The translations under genes were made by a program, and so were the position numbers. Shown here piece by piece: positions 41,537 to 50,259 of a DNA stretch of 64,000 bases. This stretch comes from Clostridium sp. 'deep sea' (lineage in GTDB: Bacteria; Bacillota; UBA994; PWPR01), in assembly GCF_014931565.1 (NCBI RefSeq), contig NZ_CP063353.1:620001-684000 (forward strand), written 5' to 3'. Position 1 is the stretch's first letter. Each line of letters starts with the position of its first letter. The notes beneath the pieces are model-generated. The model was given only the letters and a program-made list of their open reading frames with translations, had not been told where the DNA came from and ran no database searches.

Positions 41537-42283
41537 TTATTTATCCTCCTCAATATTTTTATAAACACCTAAAGGATAATATGGTAATAGATTTTCTTCT
41601 AACCACTTAAGTGAGTCTATAGGAGTCTTTCCCCAGTTTGTTGGGCATGTTGATAATACCTCAACAAGGCTAAAGCCTTTGCCTTCAACTTGGTTTTGGA
41701 AAGCCTTTTTAATTGCTTTTTTGGTTTTATTAATTTCTTTTACATTGTGTACTGATGTTCTTTCTATATACGCAGGACCATTCATTGTTCCTAACATTTC
41801 ACTAACCTTTAATGGAAAACCAGCGGTTTCAATTTGTCTTCCATATGGAGATGTTGTTGTTTTTTGTCCTGGTAAGGTTGTTGGAGCCATTTGTCCACCA
41901 GTCATACCATAAATAGCATTGTTAACAAAAATTACTGTTATGTTTTCACCACGTGCAGCTGCGTGAATTATTTCAGCAGTACCAATAGAAGCTAAATCTC
42001 CATCGCCTTGGTAAGAAAATACAATACTATCTGGTACAGCTCTTTTAATTCCTGTGGCAACAGCTGGAGCTCTACCATGAGAGGCCTGTTGCATATCACA
42101 ATTAAAATAGTTATAAGCTAATACAGAACAGCCTACAGGTGCAATGCCAACGGCTTTATCTTGTAAGCCTAGTTCATCTATTGCCTCTGCAACTAATCTG
42201 TGAATAATACCATGAGTACAGCCAGGGCAATAATGTGTTACGTTTGAAGATAAAGATTCTGGTTTTTTAAATACAACAGTCAT
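41537..42283 (-). CDS. 2-oxoacid:ferredoxin oxidoreductase, beta subunit
   Basis: The beta subunit binds thiamine diphosphate. The 248-residue protein has YCPGCTHGIIHRLV near the start, the TPP motif QGDGDLASIGTAEIIHAAARG with its companion VFVNNAIYGMTGGQ, and a late PTNWGKTP. It fits the 2-ketoglutarate/2-ketoisovalerate (KOR/VOR) group better than pyruvate oxidoreductase. Its ATG overlaps the alpha stop codon (TAATG), which points to coupled synthesis in fixed ratio. Confidence 0.93.
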   Translation of the reverse strand: MTVVFKKPESLSSNVTHYCPGCTHGIIHRLVAEAIDELGLQDKAVGIAPVGCSVLAYNYFNCDMQQASHGRAPAVATGIKRAVPDSIVFSYQGDGDLASIGTAEIIHAAARGENITVIFVNNAIYGMTGGQMAPTTLPGQKTTTSPYGRQIETAGFPLKVSEMLGTMNGPAYIERTSVHNVKEINKTKKAIKKAFQNQVEGKGFSLVEVLSTCPTNWGKTPIDSLKWLEENLLPYYPLGVYKNIEEDK

Positions 42284-43344
42284 TATTTAAGCCCTCCTAA
42301 AATTTCTCGTACTTTTCCTAATATTCCTTCTGGTGTAGGAATCATACCACCTGTTCTACCATAGAAGAACACAGGTTTTCTACCATTAACAGCTAACATT
42401 ACATCTTCTACCATTTGACCAGTACTCATTTCTACAGATAAGAAAGCCTTTGTTTTATCAACATACTGGTTAAATACTTCTTTTGGGAAAGGCCATAATG
42501 TAATTGGGCGAATAATACCTAAATTAATTCCTTCTTCTTTAGCCATTTCAATAACGCTCTTAACTATGCGAGCTGTTGTTCCATAAGCTACTAAAATTAA
42601 TTCAGCATTTTCGCAATTATATGTTTCACATCTAACTTCTTTGTTTTCAATTTCTTTATATTTATTAAATAACTCAATGTTATGATCTTCACAATCTTGG
42701 GGATCTAAGAACAATGAATTAACAATGTTCTTTTCTCTACGACCACGCATACCTGTAGTAGCCCAGTCTTTTTCTGGCAAGTTTATTTTAGCGCGCTCTT
42801 TAAACTCAACAGGCTCCATCATTTGACCCAACATACCATCACCAATAACCATAACTGGATTACGGTATATATCTGCTAAATCAAAAGCATCTTGAATTAA
42901 GTCAACCATTTCTTGTACAGTAGCAGGAGCTAAAACAATTAAACGATAGTCGCCATGTCCTCCACCTTTAGTAGCTTGAAAGTAGTCTGACTGAGCAGGC
43001 TGTATACCACCTAAACCAGGGCCACCACGAACTATGTTAACAATTACACATGGTAATTTAGCACCAGCTATATAAGAAATTCCCTCTTGTTTTAAGCTGA
43101 TTCCAGGACTTGAGGATGATGTCATTACTCTAATTCCTGCGCCTGCTGCACCATATACCATATTTATTGCTGATACTTCACTTTCAGCTTGTACAAATAC
43201 CCCATCTACTTGTGGTAATCTGCGAGACATATATTCAGGTATTTCATTTTGTGGTGTTATAGGATAGCCAAAAAAGTGTTTACATCCAGCCTTAATTGCG
43301 GCTTCACCAATAGCTTCATTACCTTTCATTAACTTCTTAGCCAC
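42283..43344 (-). CDS. vorB: 2-oxoacid:ferredoxin oxidoreductase, alpha subunit (VorB/KorA type)
   Basis: The 353-residue alpha subunit opens with MKGNEAIGEAAIKAGCKHFF, has GYPITPQNEIPEYM (the Y-P-I-T-P substrate loop), VMTSSSSPGISLKQEG, and a long C-terminal domain including GIIRPITLWPFPKEV. The presence of an adjacent phosphotransbutyrylase and butyrate kinases favours a branched-chain 2-oxoacid (VOR) role; 2-oxoglutarate cannot be excluded. It follows the ferredoxin-like delta subunit by 3 nt. Confidence 0.88.
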   Translation of the reverse strand: MAKKLMKGNEAIGEAAIKAGCKHFFGYPITPQNEIPEYMSRRLPQVDGVFVQAESEVSAINMVYGAAGAGIRVMTSSSSPGISLKQEGISYIAGAKLPCVIVNIVRGGPGLGGIQPAQSDYFQATKGGGHGDYRLIVLAPATVQEMVDLIQDAFDLADIYRNPVMVIGDGMLGQMMEPVEFKERAKINLPEKDWATTGMRGRREKNIVNSLFLDPQDCEDHNIELFNKYKEIENKEVRCETYNCENAELILVAYGTTARIVKSVIEMAKEEGINLGIIRPITLWPFPKEVFNQYVDKTKAFLSVEMSTGQMVEDVMLAVNGRKPVFFYGRTGGMIPTPEGILGKVREILGGLK

Positions 43345-43347
43345 AAT

Positions 43348-43581
43348 TTATTCCTCCTCTTTCACTTCACGGTGAATTTCAATTACTACATCTGGACACA
43401 TTTTTGCACAAAAAGAACAGCCAATACATTTAGATTTATCTGTTACTGTTGCAACAAAATAACCTTTTTTGTTAATCCTATCGCTCATCTTTACGATGTC
43501 TTTAGGACATACCTGTGTACACAACGCACAACCCTTACATCTATCTTCTTGAAATACTGGATAAGAAAATGTTTTTGCCAT
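43348..43581 (-). CDS. 2-oxoacid:ferredoxin oxidoreductase, 4Fe-4S delta subunit
   Basis: A 77-residue ferredoxin-like protein with two cluster motifs, CKGCALCTQVCP and CIGCSFCAKMCP, each with the CxxCxxCxxxCP spacing of 4Fe-4S binding. It carries electrons from the alpha/beta core to soluble ferredoxin. It sits between the P-loop ATPase gene (11 nt gap) and the alpha subunit. Confidence 0.94.
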   Translation of the reverse strand: MAKTFSYPVFQEDRCKGCALCTQVCPKDIVKMSDRINKKGYFVATVTDKSKCIGCSFCAKMCPDVVIEIHREVKEEE

Positions 43582-43592
43582 AATGAACCTCC

Positions 43593-44297
43593 TTACTTCT
43601 TACGCCATTCTGGTGATAATTGCAAATCTAATGAAAAGAACTTAGTATCAATATTTGGATAAACATTATCCTTTACTCTGTTCTTATCAATCGCTGTAAA
43701 TACTATTGGCACTTGCATTAGTTTAGCAGCATCTTCCACAATACTAAAACATTCTTCTATATGCTCATTAGATGTTTCATAAAGTAAGTTAGTATTGTTA
43801 ATAATGCCATTTATTTTAACCTTAGAAGTTTTCATAATTCCTTCAGCTAAAATCTTAATTTTTTCACCGCTACTTTGAAATGGTCTTGCTGGATTAACCA
43901 CTAGAAACATCTTGGTATCTTCAGGAATTCTATCTGAAAATCTCCCCATTACTCTTGCCCCTACATCGTCTCCACCAACATCTATAATAGCATAGATTTC
44001 TGGATTTTTCAGTATCCTATATATATCAGCTGGTAAAGCTGGTAAATCTGCGGTATTTAGCTTTCCTTTAGGAATAACTACCTCAACATTTTGTTTTTCA
44101 AGAAACTCTTTAGCCTCTCTTGATCTAAAGTAGGGGTTAACTATATCTAAATCTGCAATTGCTACTTTATCTTTTAGCTGTTTCATAGCAATTGCATAAT
44201 TAACTGCTATCTCAGATTTACCACTACCATAACCACCACAAAAAATTGTTGCTTTAGCTAGGTTGTTAGATAAATCATATTTAGTAAACATTAACAT
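43593..44297 (-). CDS. Conserved P-loop ATPase of the OFOR-buk operon
   Basis: A 234-residue protein with a Walker A FCGGYGSGKSEIAV near residue 20, an IADLDIVNPYFRSREA segment resembling the switch region of the SIMIBI/MinD-type NTPases, and IIDVGGDDVGARVMG. No transmembrane segment or signal. It lies between buk and the ferredoxin subunit, overlapping the end of buk by 17 nt. I do not recognise an experimentally assigned function; a role in maturation or cofactor insertion of the oxidoreductase is inference. The ATG at 44297 or 44291 could be the start. Confidence 0.75.
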   Translation of the reverse strand: MLMFTKYDLSNNLAKATIFCGGYGSGKSEIAVNYAIAMKQLKDKVAIADLDIVNPYFRSREAKEFLEKQNVEVVIPKGKLNTADLPALPADIYRILKNPEIYAIIDVGGDDVGARVMGRFSDRIPEDTKMFLVVNPARPFQSSGEKIKILAEGIMKTSKVKINGIINNTNLLYETSNEHIEECFSIVEDAAKLMQVPIVFTAIDKNRVKDNVYPNIDTKFFSLDLQLSPEWRKK

Positions 44298-45345
44298 CTT
44301 CCTCTTTATTTAATACCCTAAGGGCTCCTAATGCTAATGCTTCCATTTCCATTTCGCCTGGTACAATTTTAACGGGTGCTATAAACTCCACTGCTTTTGT
44401 AACCCATGGCATTAGGTATTCTTTATCATAGGCTAAACCGCCGGTAATAACTATTGCATCAGTTTCTCCCTTACAACCTGCCGCTAAACCACCAATTTCT
44501 TTAGCAATTTGGTAAGCCATCGCTTTATAAACTAACAAGGCTTTTTCATCACCTTCATTTATACGTTTACAAACTTCACGACCATCATTGCTATCTAAAT
44601 AAGCAACTAAGCCACCCTTACCCTTTAGCAGTTTTTTTACTTGGCCCAGGTTATACTCACCAGAAAAACAAAGCTTTGCTAAACCACCAGCAGGCAAACT
44701 ACCAGCACGCTCTGGGGTAAATGGTCCATCACCATCAAGGGCATTATTTACATCAACAACCCTGCCATTTTGATGTAGCCCAACCGATATACCTCCACCT
44801 AAGTGTACAACAATCATATTAAGCTCTTCATATTTTTTACCCATTTCTTTTGCGACTTTACGGGCAACTGCTTTTTGATTTAAGGCATGAAAAATACTCT
44901 TTCTAACTAGCTTAGGATGACCACTTAAGCGTGCAATATCAGTCATTTCATCTACAACTACTGGGTCTACAATATATGATGGAATATTGTACTCTTTAGC
45001 TATTTCATAAGCGATTATGGCTCCTAAGTTGGAGGCATGTTCGCCATACTTACCAGATTTTAAGTCAGTTAACATATTATCATTTACTTCGTATGTTCCA
45101 CCTGTTAAAGGTCGCAATAAACCACCTCTACCAACAATAGCTGATAAGTTATTTAAGTTAATTTTATTTTCTTTTAATGAATCTAAGATTACTTTTTTTC
45201 TAAACTCTAATTGCTCTATAATATTAGAATACTTTGATATCTCTTCTGATGAATGTCTTAAAACTTCTTCTAAAATTTCATTTTCACCATTATAAACACT
45301 AAACTTAGTTGATGTTGAACCTGGATTAATTGCTAGTATTAACAA
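44281..45345 (-). CDS. buk: Butyrate kinase, copy 1
   Basis: Butyrate kinase converts butyryl (or isobutyryl) phosphate and ADP to the free acid and ATP. The 354-residue protein opens LILAINPGSTSTKFS, the ASKHA phosphate-binding loop, has an IVGRGGLLRPLTGGTYEVN segment and IVVHLGGGISVG, and a late AIVITGGLAYDKEYL. The TTG start has AAGGAGGAG. It shares most conserved blocks with the second copy at 46269, but the two are clearly diverged. Confidence 0.93.
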   Translation of the reverse strand: MLILAINPGSTSTKFSVYNGENEILEEVLRHSSEEISKYSNIIEQLEFRKKVILDSLKENKINLNNLSAIVGRGGLLRPLTGGTYEVNDNMLTDLKSGKYGEHASNLGAIIAYEIAKEYNIPSYIVDPVVVDEMTDIARLSGHPKLVRKSIFHALNQKAVARKVAKEMGKKYEELNMIVVHLGGGISVGLHQNGRVVDVNNALDGDGPFTPERAGSLPAGGLAKLCFSGEYNLGQVKKLLKGKGGLVAYLDSNDGREVCKRINEGDEKALLVYKAMAYQIAKEIGGLAAGCKGETDAIVITGGLAYDKEYLMPWVTKAVEFIAPVKIVPGEMEMEALALGALRVLNKEEDVNVY

Positions 45346-45357
45346 TTTTGCTCCTCC

Positions 45358-46257
45358 TTACGCCATTAGTACTGCAGCGGCAATCGAGTTAACTTTTGCA
45401 TCATGGCTGTCAGCACGTGAAGTTAAAATTATAGGAGTTTTTGCTCCAACTACAAGACCAGCACATCTTGCACCAGCAAAGTAAACCATGCTCTTATATA
45501 GTACATTTCCAACCTCAATATAAGGCACTAAAAGTATATCTGCATCACCAGCAACTGGGCTCTTTAATCCTATATGTTGCGCTGCTTCTTTAGAAATCGC
45601 TCCATTTAAATTAATGGGACCATCTACTATACAGTTTTTAATTTGACCTCTATCATTCATCGACTTTAACATTGCTGCATCAATAGTAGCAGGCATAGCA
45701 GGATTAACTTTTTCTACTGCACATATAGGCGCTACCTTTGGTGTCTCTATATTTAACACCTTTTGAGCAACAACTACCGAGTTATTTATTAACTCAACTT
45801 TTTGTTTAATGTCTGGTGTAATATTCATTCCACCATCTGTCATTAATACTAATTTATTAAATCTTTGAGCCTCTAAAATTGCTATATGACTTAATAGTTT
45901 ACCTGTACGTAATCCAAACTCTTTGTTTAATACTGCTTTTAAAATTACAGATGTACTAACTAAACCTTTCATTACCAACTGGGCTCTATTTTGGCTAACC
46001 TCTTTTACAGCTATTAATGAGGCTTTTTTCTCGTCTGTTTCATGTATTATACTTATATCGTTTAAATCAAAGTTCAACTGCTTGGCAATTTGTTGTATTT
46101 TTAATTTATCACCAACTAATGTGAACTCTGCAATACCCAACTCTTTGGCTTCTTTAACAGCCATTAAAACATCAATATCTGCTGCCACGGCTACAGCAAT
46201 TCTTTTTTGCTCACACTTTACAGCAGCGTCTCTTAGTTCATTAAAATTTTTAATCAT
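45358..46257 (-). CDS. ptb: Phosphate butyryltransferase
   Basis: Exchanges CoA of butyryl-CoA (or branched acyl-CoA) for phosphate, providing the substrate of butyrate kinase. The 299-residue protein has DIDVLMAVKEAKELGI, LVMKGLVSTSVILKAVLNKEFGLRTG (split in blocks), and VLMTDGGMNITP, typical of Ptb and the related Pta. It lies between two butyrate kinase genes with 12- and 11-nt gaps. Confidence 0.94.
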   Translation of the reverse strand: MIKNFNELRDAAVKCEQKRIAVAVAADIDVLMAVKEAKELGIAEFTLVGDKLKIQQIAKQLNFDLNDISIIHETDEKKASLIAVKEVSQNRAQLVMKGLVSTSVILKAVLNKEFGLRTGKLLSHIAILEAQRFNKLVLMTDGGMNITPDIKQKVELINNSVVVAQKVLNIETPKVAPICAVEKVNPAMPATIDAAMLKSMNDRGQIKNCIVDGPINLNGAISKEAAQHIGLKSPVAGDADILLVPYIEVGNVLYKSMVYFAGARCAGLVVGAKTPIILTSRADSHDAKVNSIAAAVLMA

Positions 46258-46268
46258 TTTAAACCTCC

Positions 46269-47342
46269 TTATTTAAAAGTATATTCTTTAGCTTGCTCTT
46301 GACCGCTTAATACTCTATAAGCGCCCTCAGCTAAGGCTATTAATTCATCTTCTCCCGGATATATCCGTATTGGTATAGCAAAACTATTTAAGTATTCTGC
46401 TATTTCATTTGTTAACTGCTTTGAATAAGCTAGTCCACCTGTTAGTATTATGGCTTTTGCTTCTCCATGTAAAACTGTTAACATTCTACCAATTTCTTTT
46501 ACAATTTGATAACACATAGAGTGCCAAACTTTGTTGGCGTTCTCATTACCATTTTTAATCATTTTTTCAACTTCACGTAAATCATTTGTACCTAAGTAAC
46601 CAATTAAGCCCGACTTTTTGTTTAACTCTTTTGTTATTTCTTTAGCATTATTATATTCTCCACTAAAACAGAGTTTAACTAAATCTCCAGCAGGAACTGT
46701 GCCAGCTCTTTCAGGTGAAAAAGGTCCCATATCATTAGCATTATTAACATCTATTATTTTTCCTTGTTTTAAAGGAACAACTGATATGCCTCCACCTAAA
46801 TGGGCAATTACTAAGTTAATGTTTGCAAGCTTTGCGTTCACATCATTTGCGAATCTATGGCTTACAGCTTTTATATTTAAGGCATGAGATAAACACTTTC
46901 TTTTTAACTGTGGGATTCCAGAGATACGTGCCTCATCTATCATTTCATCAACAGCTACAGGATCTACAATATAGGCCTTTGTTTGCCACTGCTCTGCTAA
47001 ACTACTTGCCATTAAGCCACCTAAGTTAGAGGCATGTTCACCTTGAACCCCAATTTTCAAATGTTCTTTCATTAAGTCATTAATGTTATAGGTTCCACTT
47101 GGCATAGGATTTAACAAACCACCCCTACCAACTACAGCCTCTATTTTACTTGTGTCAACATTATTTTGCTTAATAAACTCATAAATAGATTCAATTCTAA
47201 AGCTTAGCTGATCAGTTATGCAATTATATTGCTCTATTTGCTCATTGCTATATCGTAATACTTCTCTAAGAAGTTCTTTTGAATTATCAAATAATGCAAC
47301 TTTTGTAGACGTTGAACCAGGATTAATAGTTAATATTAACAA
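46269..47342 (-). CDS. buk: Butyrate kinase, copy 2
   Basis: Second 357-residue butyrate kinase and the first gene of the operon. It opens LILTINPGSTSTKVALF, has VVGRGGLLNPMPSGTYNIN, VIAHLGGGISVVP and AIILTGGLAYSKQL. The TTG start lies after AAAGGAG. Different substrate chain length preference is possible (butyrate versus isobutyrate or isovalerate), but nothing in sequence here shows it directly. Confidence 0.92.
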   Translation of the reverse strand: MLILTINPGSTSTKVALFDNSKELLREVLRYSNEQIEQYNCITDQLSFRIESIYEFIKQNNVDTSKIEAVVGRGGLLNPMPSGTYNINDLMKEHLKIGVQGEHASNLGGLMASSLAEQWQTKAYIVDPVAVDEMIDEARISGIPQLKRKCLSHALNIKAVSHRFANDVNAKLANINLVIAHLGGGISVVPLKQGKIIDVNNANDMGPFSPERAGTVPAGDLVKLCFSGEYNNAKEITKELNKKSGLIGYLGTNDLREVEKMIKNGNENANKVWHSMCYQIVKEIGRMLTVLHGEAKAIILTGGLAYSKQLTNEIAEYLNSFAIPIRIYPGEDELIALAEGAYRVLSGQEQAKEYTFK

Positions 47343-47813
47343 AAAACATATCTCCTTTCGTTAAAAAGTGTTTTTAAACGCTTTTCATTTTAAAATTATT
47401 TTAGATAACAGGCATTACATATTCATATATTTATTAAAAGTTACCTGATATTTTGTTGATATATCAATTATATATTTAATAAAAAAAGGTTGCAATATTA
47501 TTTTATGTAATAAGTGAACAAGCTGTAATGTTATAACACCAACTGTTACATAACAATTTTTTTTTAAATGATAATGAGTTTTCATAATACATGTAATTAG
47601 TTATAAATTATACATAAAATATTATATTTGCTCTATATAAATAGTACATTTTAATTCTAATTTTTTTATATTATAGTTTATGTTTTTAAAAATAAAATAC
47701 CCACTAGGCTTAGCCTTTTAGGTATTCTACCTTTATGTACATTACTAATAAAAATTTTCCCTCTGAAATATGACTTTTATAACGTAATAAAAAATAAAAT
47801 AAAAAAATAATTG
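47343..47813. other. A/T-rich intergenic region ahead of the buk-ptb-OFOR operon
   Basis: It carries the spo0A terminator at 47690-47726 and must hold the operon promoter. A perfect 12-bp palindrome TTGATATATCAA (47457-47468) could be an operator. An imperfect inverted repeat AAAAAGTGTTT/AAACGCTTTT lies just 5' of the ribosome-binding site. I see no SigL-type -24/-12 promoter, which Bacillus uses for its ptb-buk-bkd operon. Confidence 0.55.
47690..47726 (-). terminator. Terminator after spo0A
   Basis: AATACC pairs with GGTATT, with an inner AGGCT/AGCCT stem, and the minus strand continues TTATTTTTAAA. It lies about 90 nt beyond the spo0A stop codon. Confidence 0.65.
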
Positions 47814-48560
47814 CTACACATACTTAAGTCTTATATTATCTGCTACTAAAGCAATAAATTCTGAGTTTGTAGGTTTACCTCTATCACTATCTATAGAGTA
47901 ACCAAAAAACTCATTTAATGAGTCAACATTACCTCTTCTCCACGCTACTTCTATAGCGTGCCTAATGGCTCTTTCAACTCTACTAGCTGTTGTATTATGC
48001 ATTATAGCTATTTCAGGATACAGAACCTTAGTTATACCACCTAACAAAGATGTGTCATCTATAACCATTCTTATTGAATCACGTAAATACAAGTATCCTT
48101 TTATATTAGCTGGTATACCAAACATATGTAAATAACTAGAAATTTCCGCTTTAATACCACCTTCACCTCTTAGCGGTGTACCTGTACTAGTGATTCCGCT
48201 ATACATTTGTCGTATTCTACTAGCTAATACATCAAGATTAAATGGTTTAAGAATATAGTAAGCTGCTCCTAAATCAGCTATTCTTTTTGTCATCTGCTCT
48301 TGTCCAAATGCTGTTAACATAATAACTCGAGTTTTACATGATGAGTCTTTGCGCAACTTCTCTAAAACACCGATACCATCTAAGTGAGGCATAATAATAT
48401 CTAGAACTATAACATCTGGATTTTTACCTTTTATTATCTCCAAAGCTTCGAGTCCATTATGCCCCACGCCAACAACTTCAAAGTCATTTTGTGACTTCAT
48501 ATAGTCACACATCATTGCGCAAAATTTTTCGTTGTCATCAACAACTGCCACACGGATCAT
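47814..48560 (-). CDS. spo0A: Sporulation response regulator Spo0A
   Basis: Spo0A~P is the master regulator of entry into sporulation. The 248-residue protein has a receiver domain with VVDDN near residue 6 and the phosphoacceptor aspartate at about residue 54 ([12 protein letters not shown]), a TAFGQE switch, and lysine in YYILKPFN. The C-terminal Spo0A domain has the DNA-reading helix [17 protein letters not shown]. The ATG at 48560 has GAGAGGTGAT upstream; an in-frame TTG at 48575 is too close to it. It follows spoIVB, as in Bacillus. Confidence 0.97.
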   Translation of the reverse strand: MIRVAVVDDNEKFCAMMCDYMKSQNDFEVVGVGHNGLEALEIIKGKNPDVIVLDIIMPHLDGIGVLEKLRKDSSCKTRVIMLTAFGQEQMTKRIADLGAAYYILKPFNLDVLASRIRQMYSGITSTGTPLRGEGGIKAEISSYLHMFGIPANIKGYLYLRDSIRMVIDDTSLLGGITKVLYPEIAIMHNTTASRVERAIRHAIEVAWRRGNVDSLNEFFGYSIDSDRGKPTNSEFIALVADNIRLKYV

Positions 48561-48646
48561 GCTATCACCTCTCAATATATCTAAGTTACTTTTTCTTCAG
48601 AGGCAAAAATTTCCCTTCCCATAATTTGATAAAATAACTGCGTGTT

Positions 48647-49993
48647 CTACCGACTACGCCTTTTTTGCCATATATTTGTCGATATCTGTCGCAGTTGAAT
48701 ATTTAAAAGCTCAGATTCATATACCATATTCTCTATATAGCAGCCATATCCTCTTTTAGGATTATTTAAAAATACATGGGTTACAGCACCAATTATATTT
48801 CCATTTTGAATAATTGGACTTCCTGACATACCTTGTACAATACCACCTGTATATTCTAATAGTCTTTTGTCTGTGATTTCTATTACCATTCCTCTAGTAT
48901 CTCCACTATAATTTCTAGTTGTTCTCACAATTTTTATTTCAAATTCTTCAATTTTCATGTCATCTATAACTGTTAAAATTGTTGCTTTACCTTCTTGAAT
49001 TGAACTGCTTAAAGCAACAGGGTAGGTTTTTTCTGTTAAAAAGGCATTATCTAAAATATCACCATAAATACCATATTGACCATTTTTATTAATGCTGCCA
49101 GCTAAGTTATGTCTATTTACTGCTACAGCATTTTTTTGTCCAGGTATACCTGGCAAAGATTTTTCTATTGATGTAACAGAAGCCCTGGTTATGCTACCTG
49201 CTCTAAACTTAAAATTTGAATTGCTATCAGGATCGGAAACAGGGTGTCCTAAAGCACCAAATGTTTTAGTTACAGGATCAATATATGTTAATACACCAAT
49301 ACCAGATATGCTATTTTTTCCGTATACCCCAATTTTGTATTTGCCGTCTATCTTAGACTTTATTGCTTTAACATTTACTGTTTGAACACTCTCATTTTTT
49401 CTAATAGTTAATGTTAACAGAGTATTCTTTATTGCTTCTCTATTAATAATGACTTCTAAATCTTCAAAATTAATTATCTCATAACCATTTACTTTTAAGA
49501 TATAATCACCAGTTCTTATTCCAGCTTTTTCTGCTGGTGAAATACTGCTACCTCCATTATTCATTTTCATTAAACCTGTTACAAGAATACCATCTGTATG
49601 CAAATATACACCTAATGTATGACCACCAGCAATAAAGTTTAGTTGAGGTAAAACGTTAATATTTATTGTTTGTATGGGAATAATACCTAATAACTTAACT
49701 TGCAACTTAGCCTCACCAGTTGTTATTGGTTCAAAGCTAAATCCACTTTTTATTTTATTGTTAATTTCTTTTTCATCAAAGGTTGCTACATTTACTATAT
49801 CTTTTGAAGTTAAACCAATGTTTAAAATATTAGGATACGCAAAAGGTAAATAATGTGGATTACCATCAATAATGTTTACATGGCTTGGCAGAGTTAAAAT
49901 TGTTTTCACAGGCTGTGTTTGACAAATAAATATTAGTGTTAAAGCTAAAATCCATCCACAAATTTTTTTGATATTTGCTTTTTTGGTTGTCAT
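48647..49993 (-). CDS. spoIVB: SpoIVB serine peptidase
   Basis: SpoIVB is secreted from the forespore and triggers pro-SigK processing. The 448-residue protein has an N-terminal membrane anchor (residues about 12-30), a PDZ domain (PAEKAGIRTGDYILKVNGYEI), and the S55 protease domain with catalytic histidine in FGALGHPVSD and nucleophile serine in GIVQGMSGSPIIQNG. Spacing to spo0A is 86 nt. The recN-spoIVB-spo0A order is the standard Firmicute arrangement; argR, normally just upstream of recN, is absent here. Confidence 0.96.
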   Translation of the reverse strand: MTTKKANIKKICGWILALTLIFICQTQPVKTILTLPSHVNIIDGNPHYLPFAYPNILNIGLTSKDIVNVATFDEKEINNKIKSGFSFEPITTGEAKLQVKLLGIIPIQTININVLPQLNFIAGGHTLGVYLHTDGILVTGLMKMNNGGSSISPAEKAGIRTGDYILKVNGYEIINFEDLEVIINREAIKNTLLTLTIRKNESVQTVNVKAIKSKIDGKYKIGVYGKNSISGIGVLTYIDPVTKTFGALGHPVSDPDSNSNFKFRAGSITRASVTSIEKSLPGIPGQKNAVAVNRHNLAGSINKNGQYGIYGDILDNAFLTEKTYPVALSSSIQEGKATILTVIDDMKIEEFEIKIVRTTRNYSGDTRGMVIEITDKRLLEYTGGIVQGMSGSPIIQNGNIIGAVTHVFLNNPKRGYGCYIENMVYESELLNIQLRQISTNIWQKRRSR

Positions 49994-50129
49994 TATTAGA
50001 ACTCCTTACGTTAAGTATTCTTTCGTCTTGTTCTAATAAATTAACCCTTTATGTTGTTTAATATGTGTTATTAGCACTTGGAAATGTATGCTTCATTTCA
50101 TAAATTAAAGGTTTAAAAATTAAAAATGA

Positions 50130-50156
50130 CAAGCTACTTTAATTACTGGTAGCTTG
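50130..50156 (-). terminator. Terminator after recN
   Basis: CAAGCTAC pairs with GTAGCTTG around an 11-nt loop, and the minus strand continues TCATTTTTAATTTTT. It lies about 100 nt beyond the recN stop codon. Confidence 0.75.
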
Positions 50157-50259
50157 CCAAAATATTTATTGAATATTTTAACTTAGTTTGATTGCTCAAA
50201 CTAGTTTAAATAGCTAAATTGTATCTCTACATTGTTTAACAAGTTATTTTTTGAACCTT

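Noticed and set aside
47343-47690. SigL (-24/-12) promoter upstream of the buk-ptb operon
   Set aside because: No TGGCAC-N5-TTGCA-like element was found on the minus strand.
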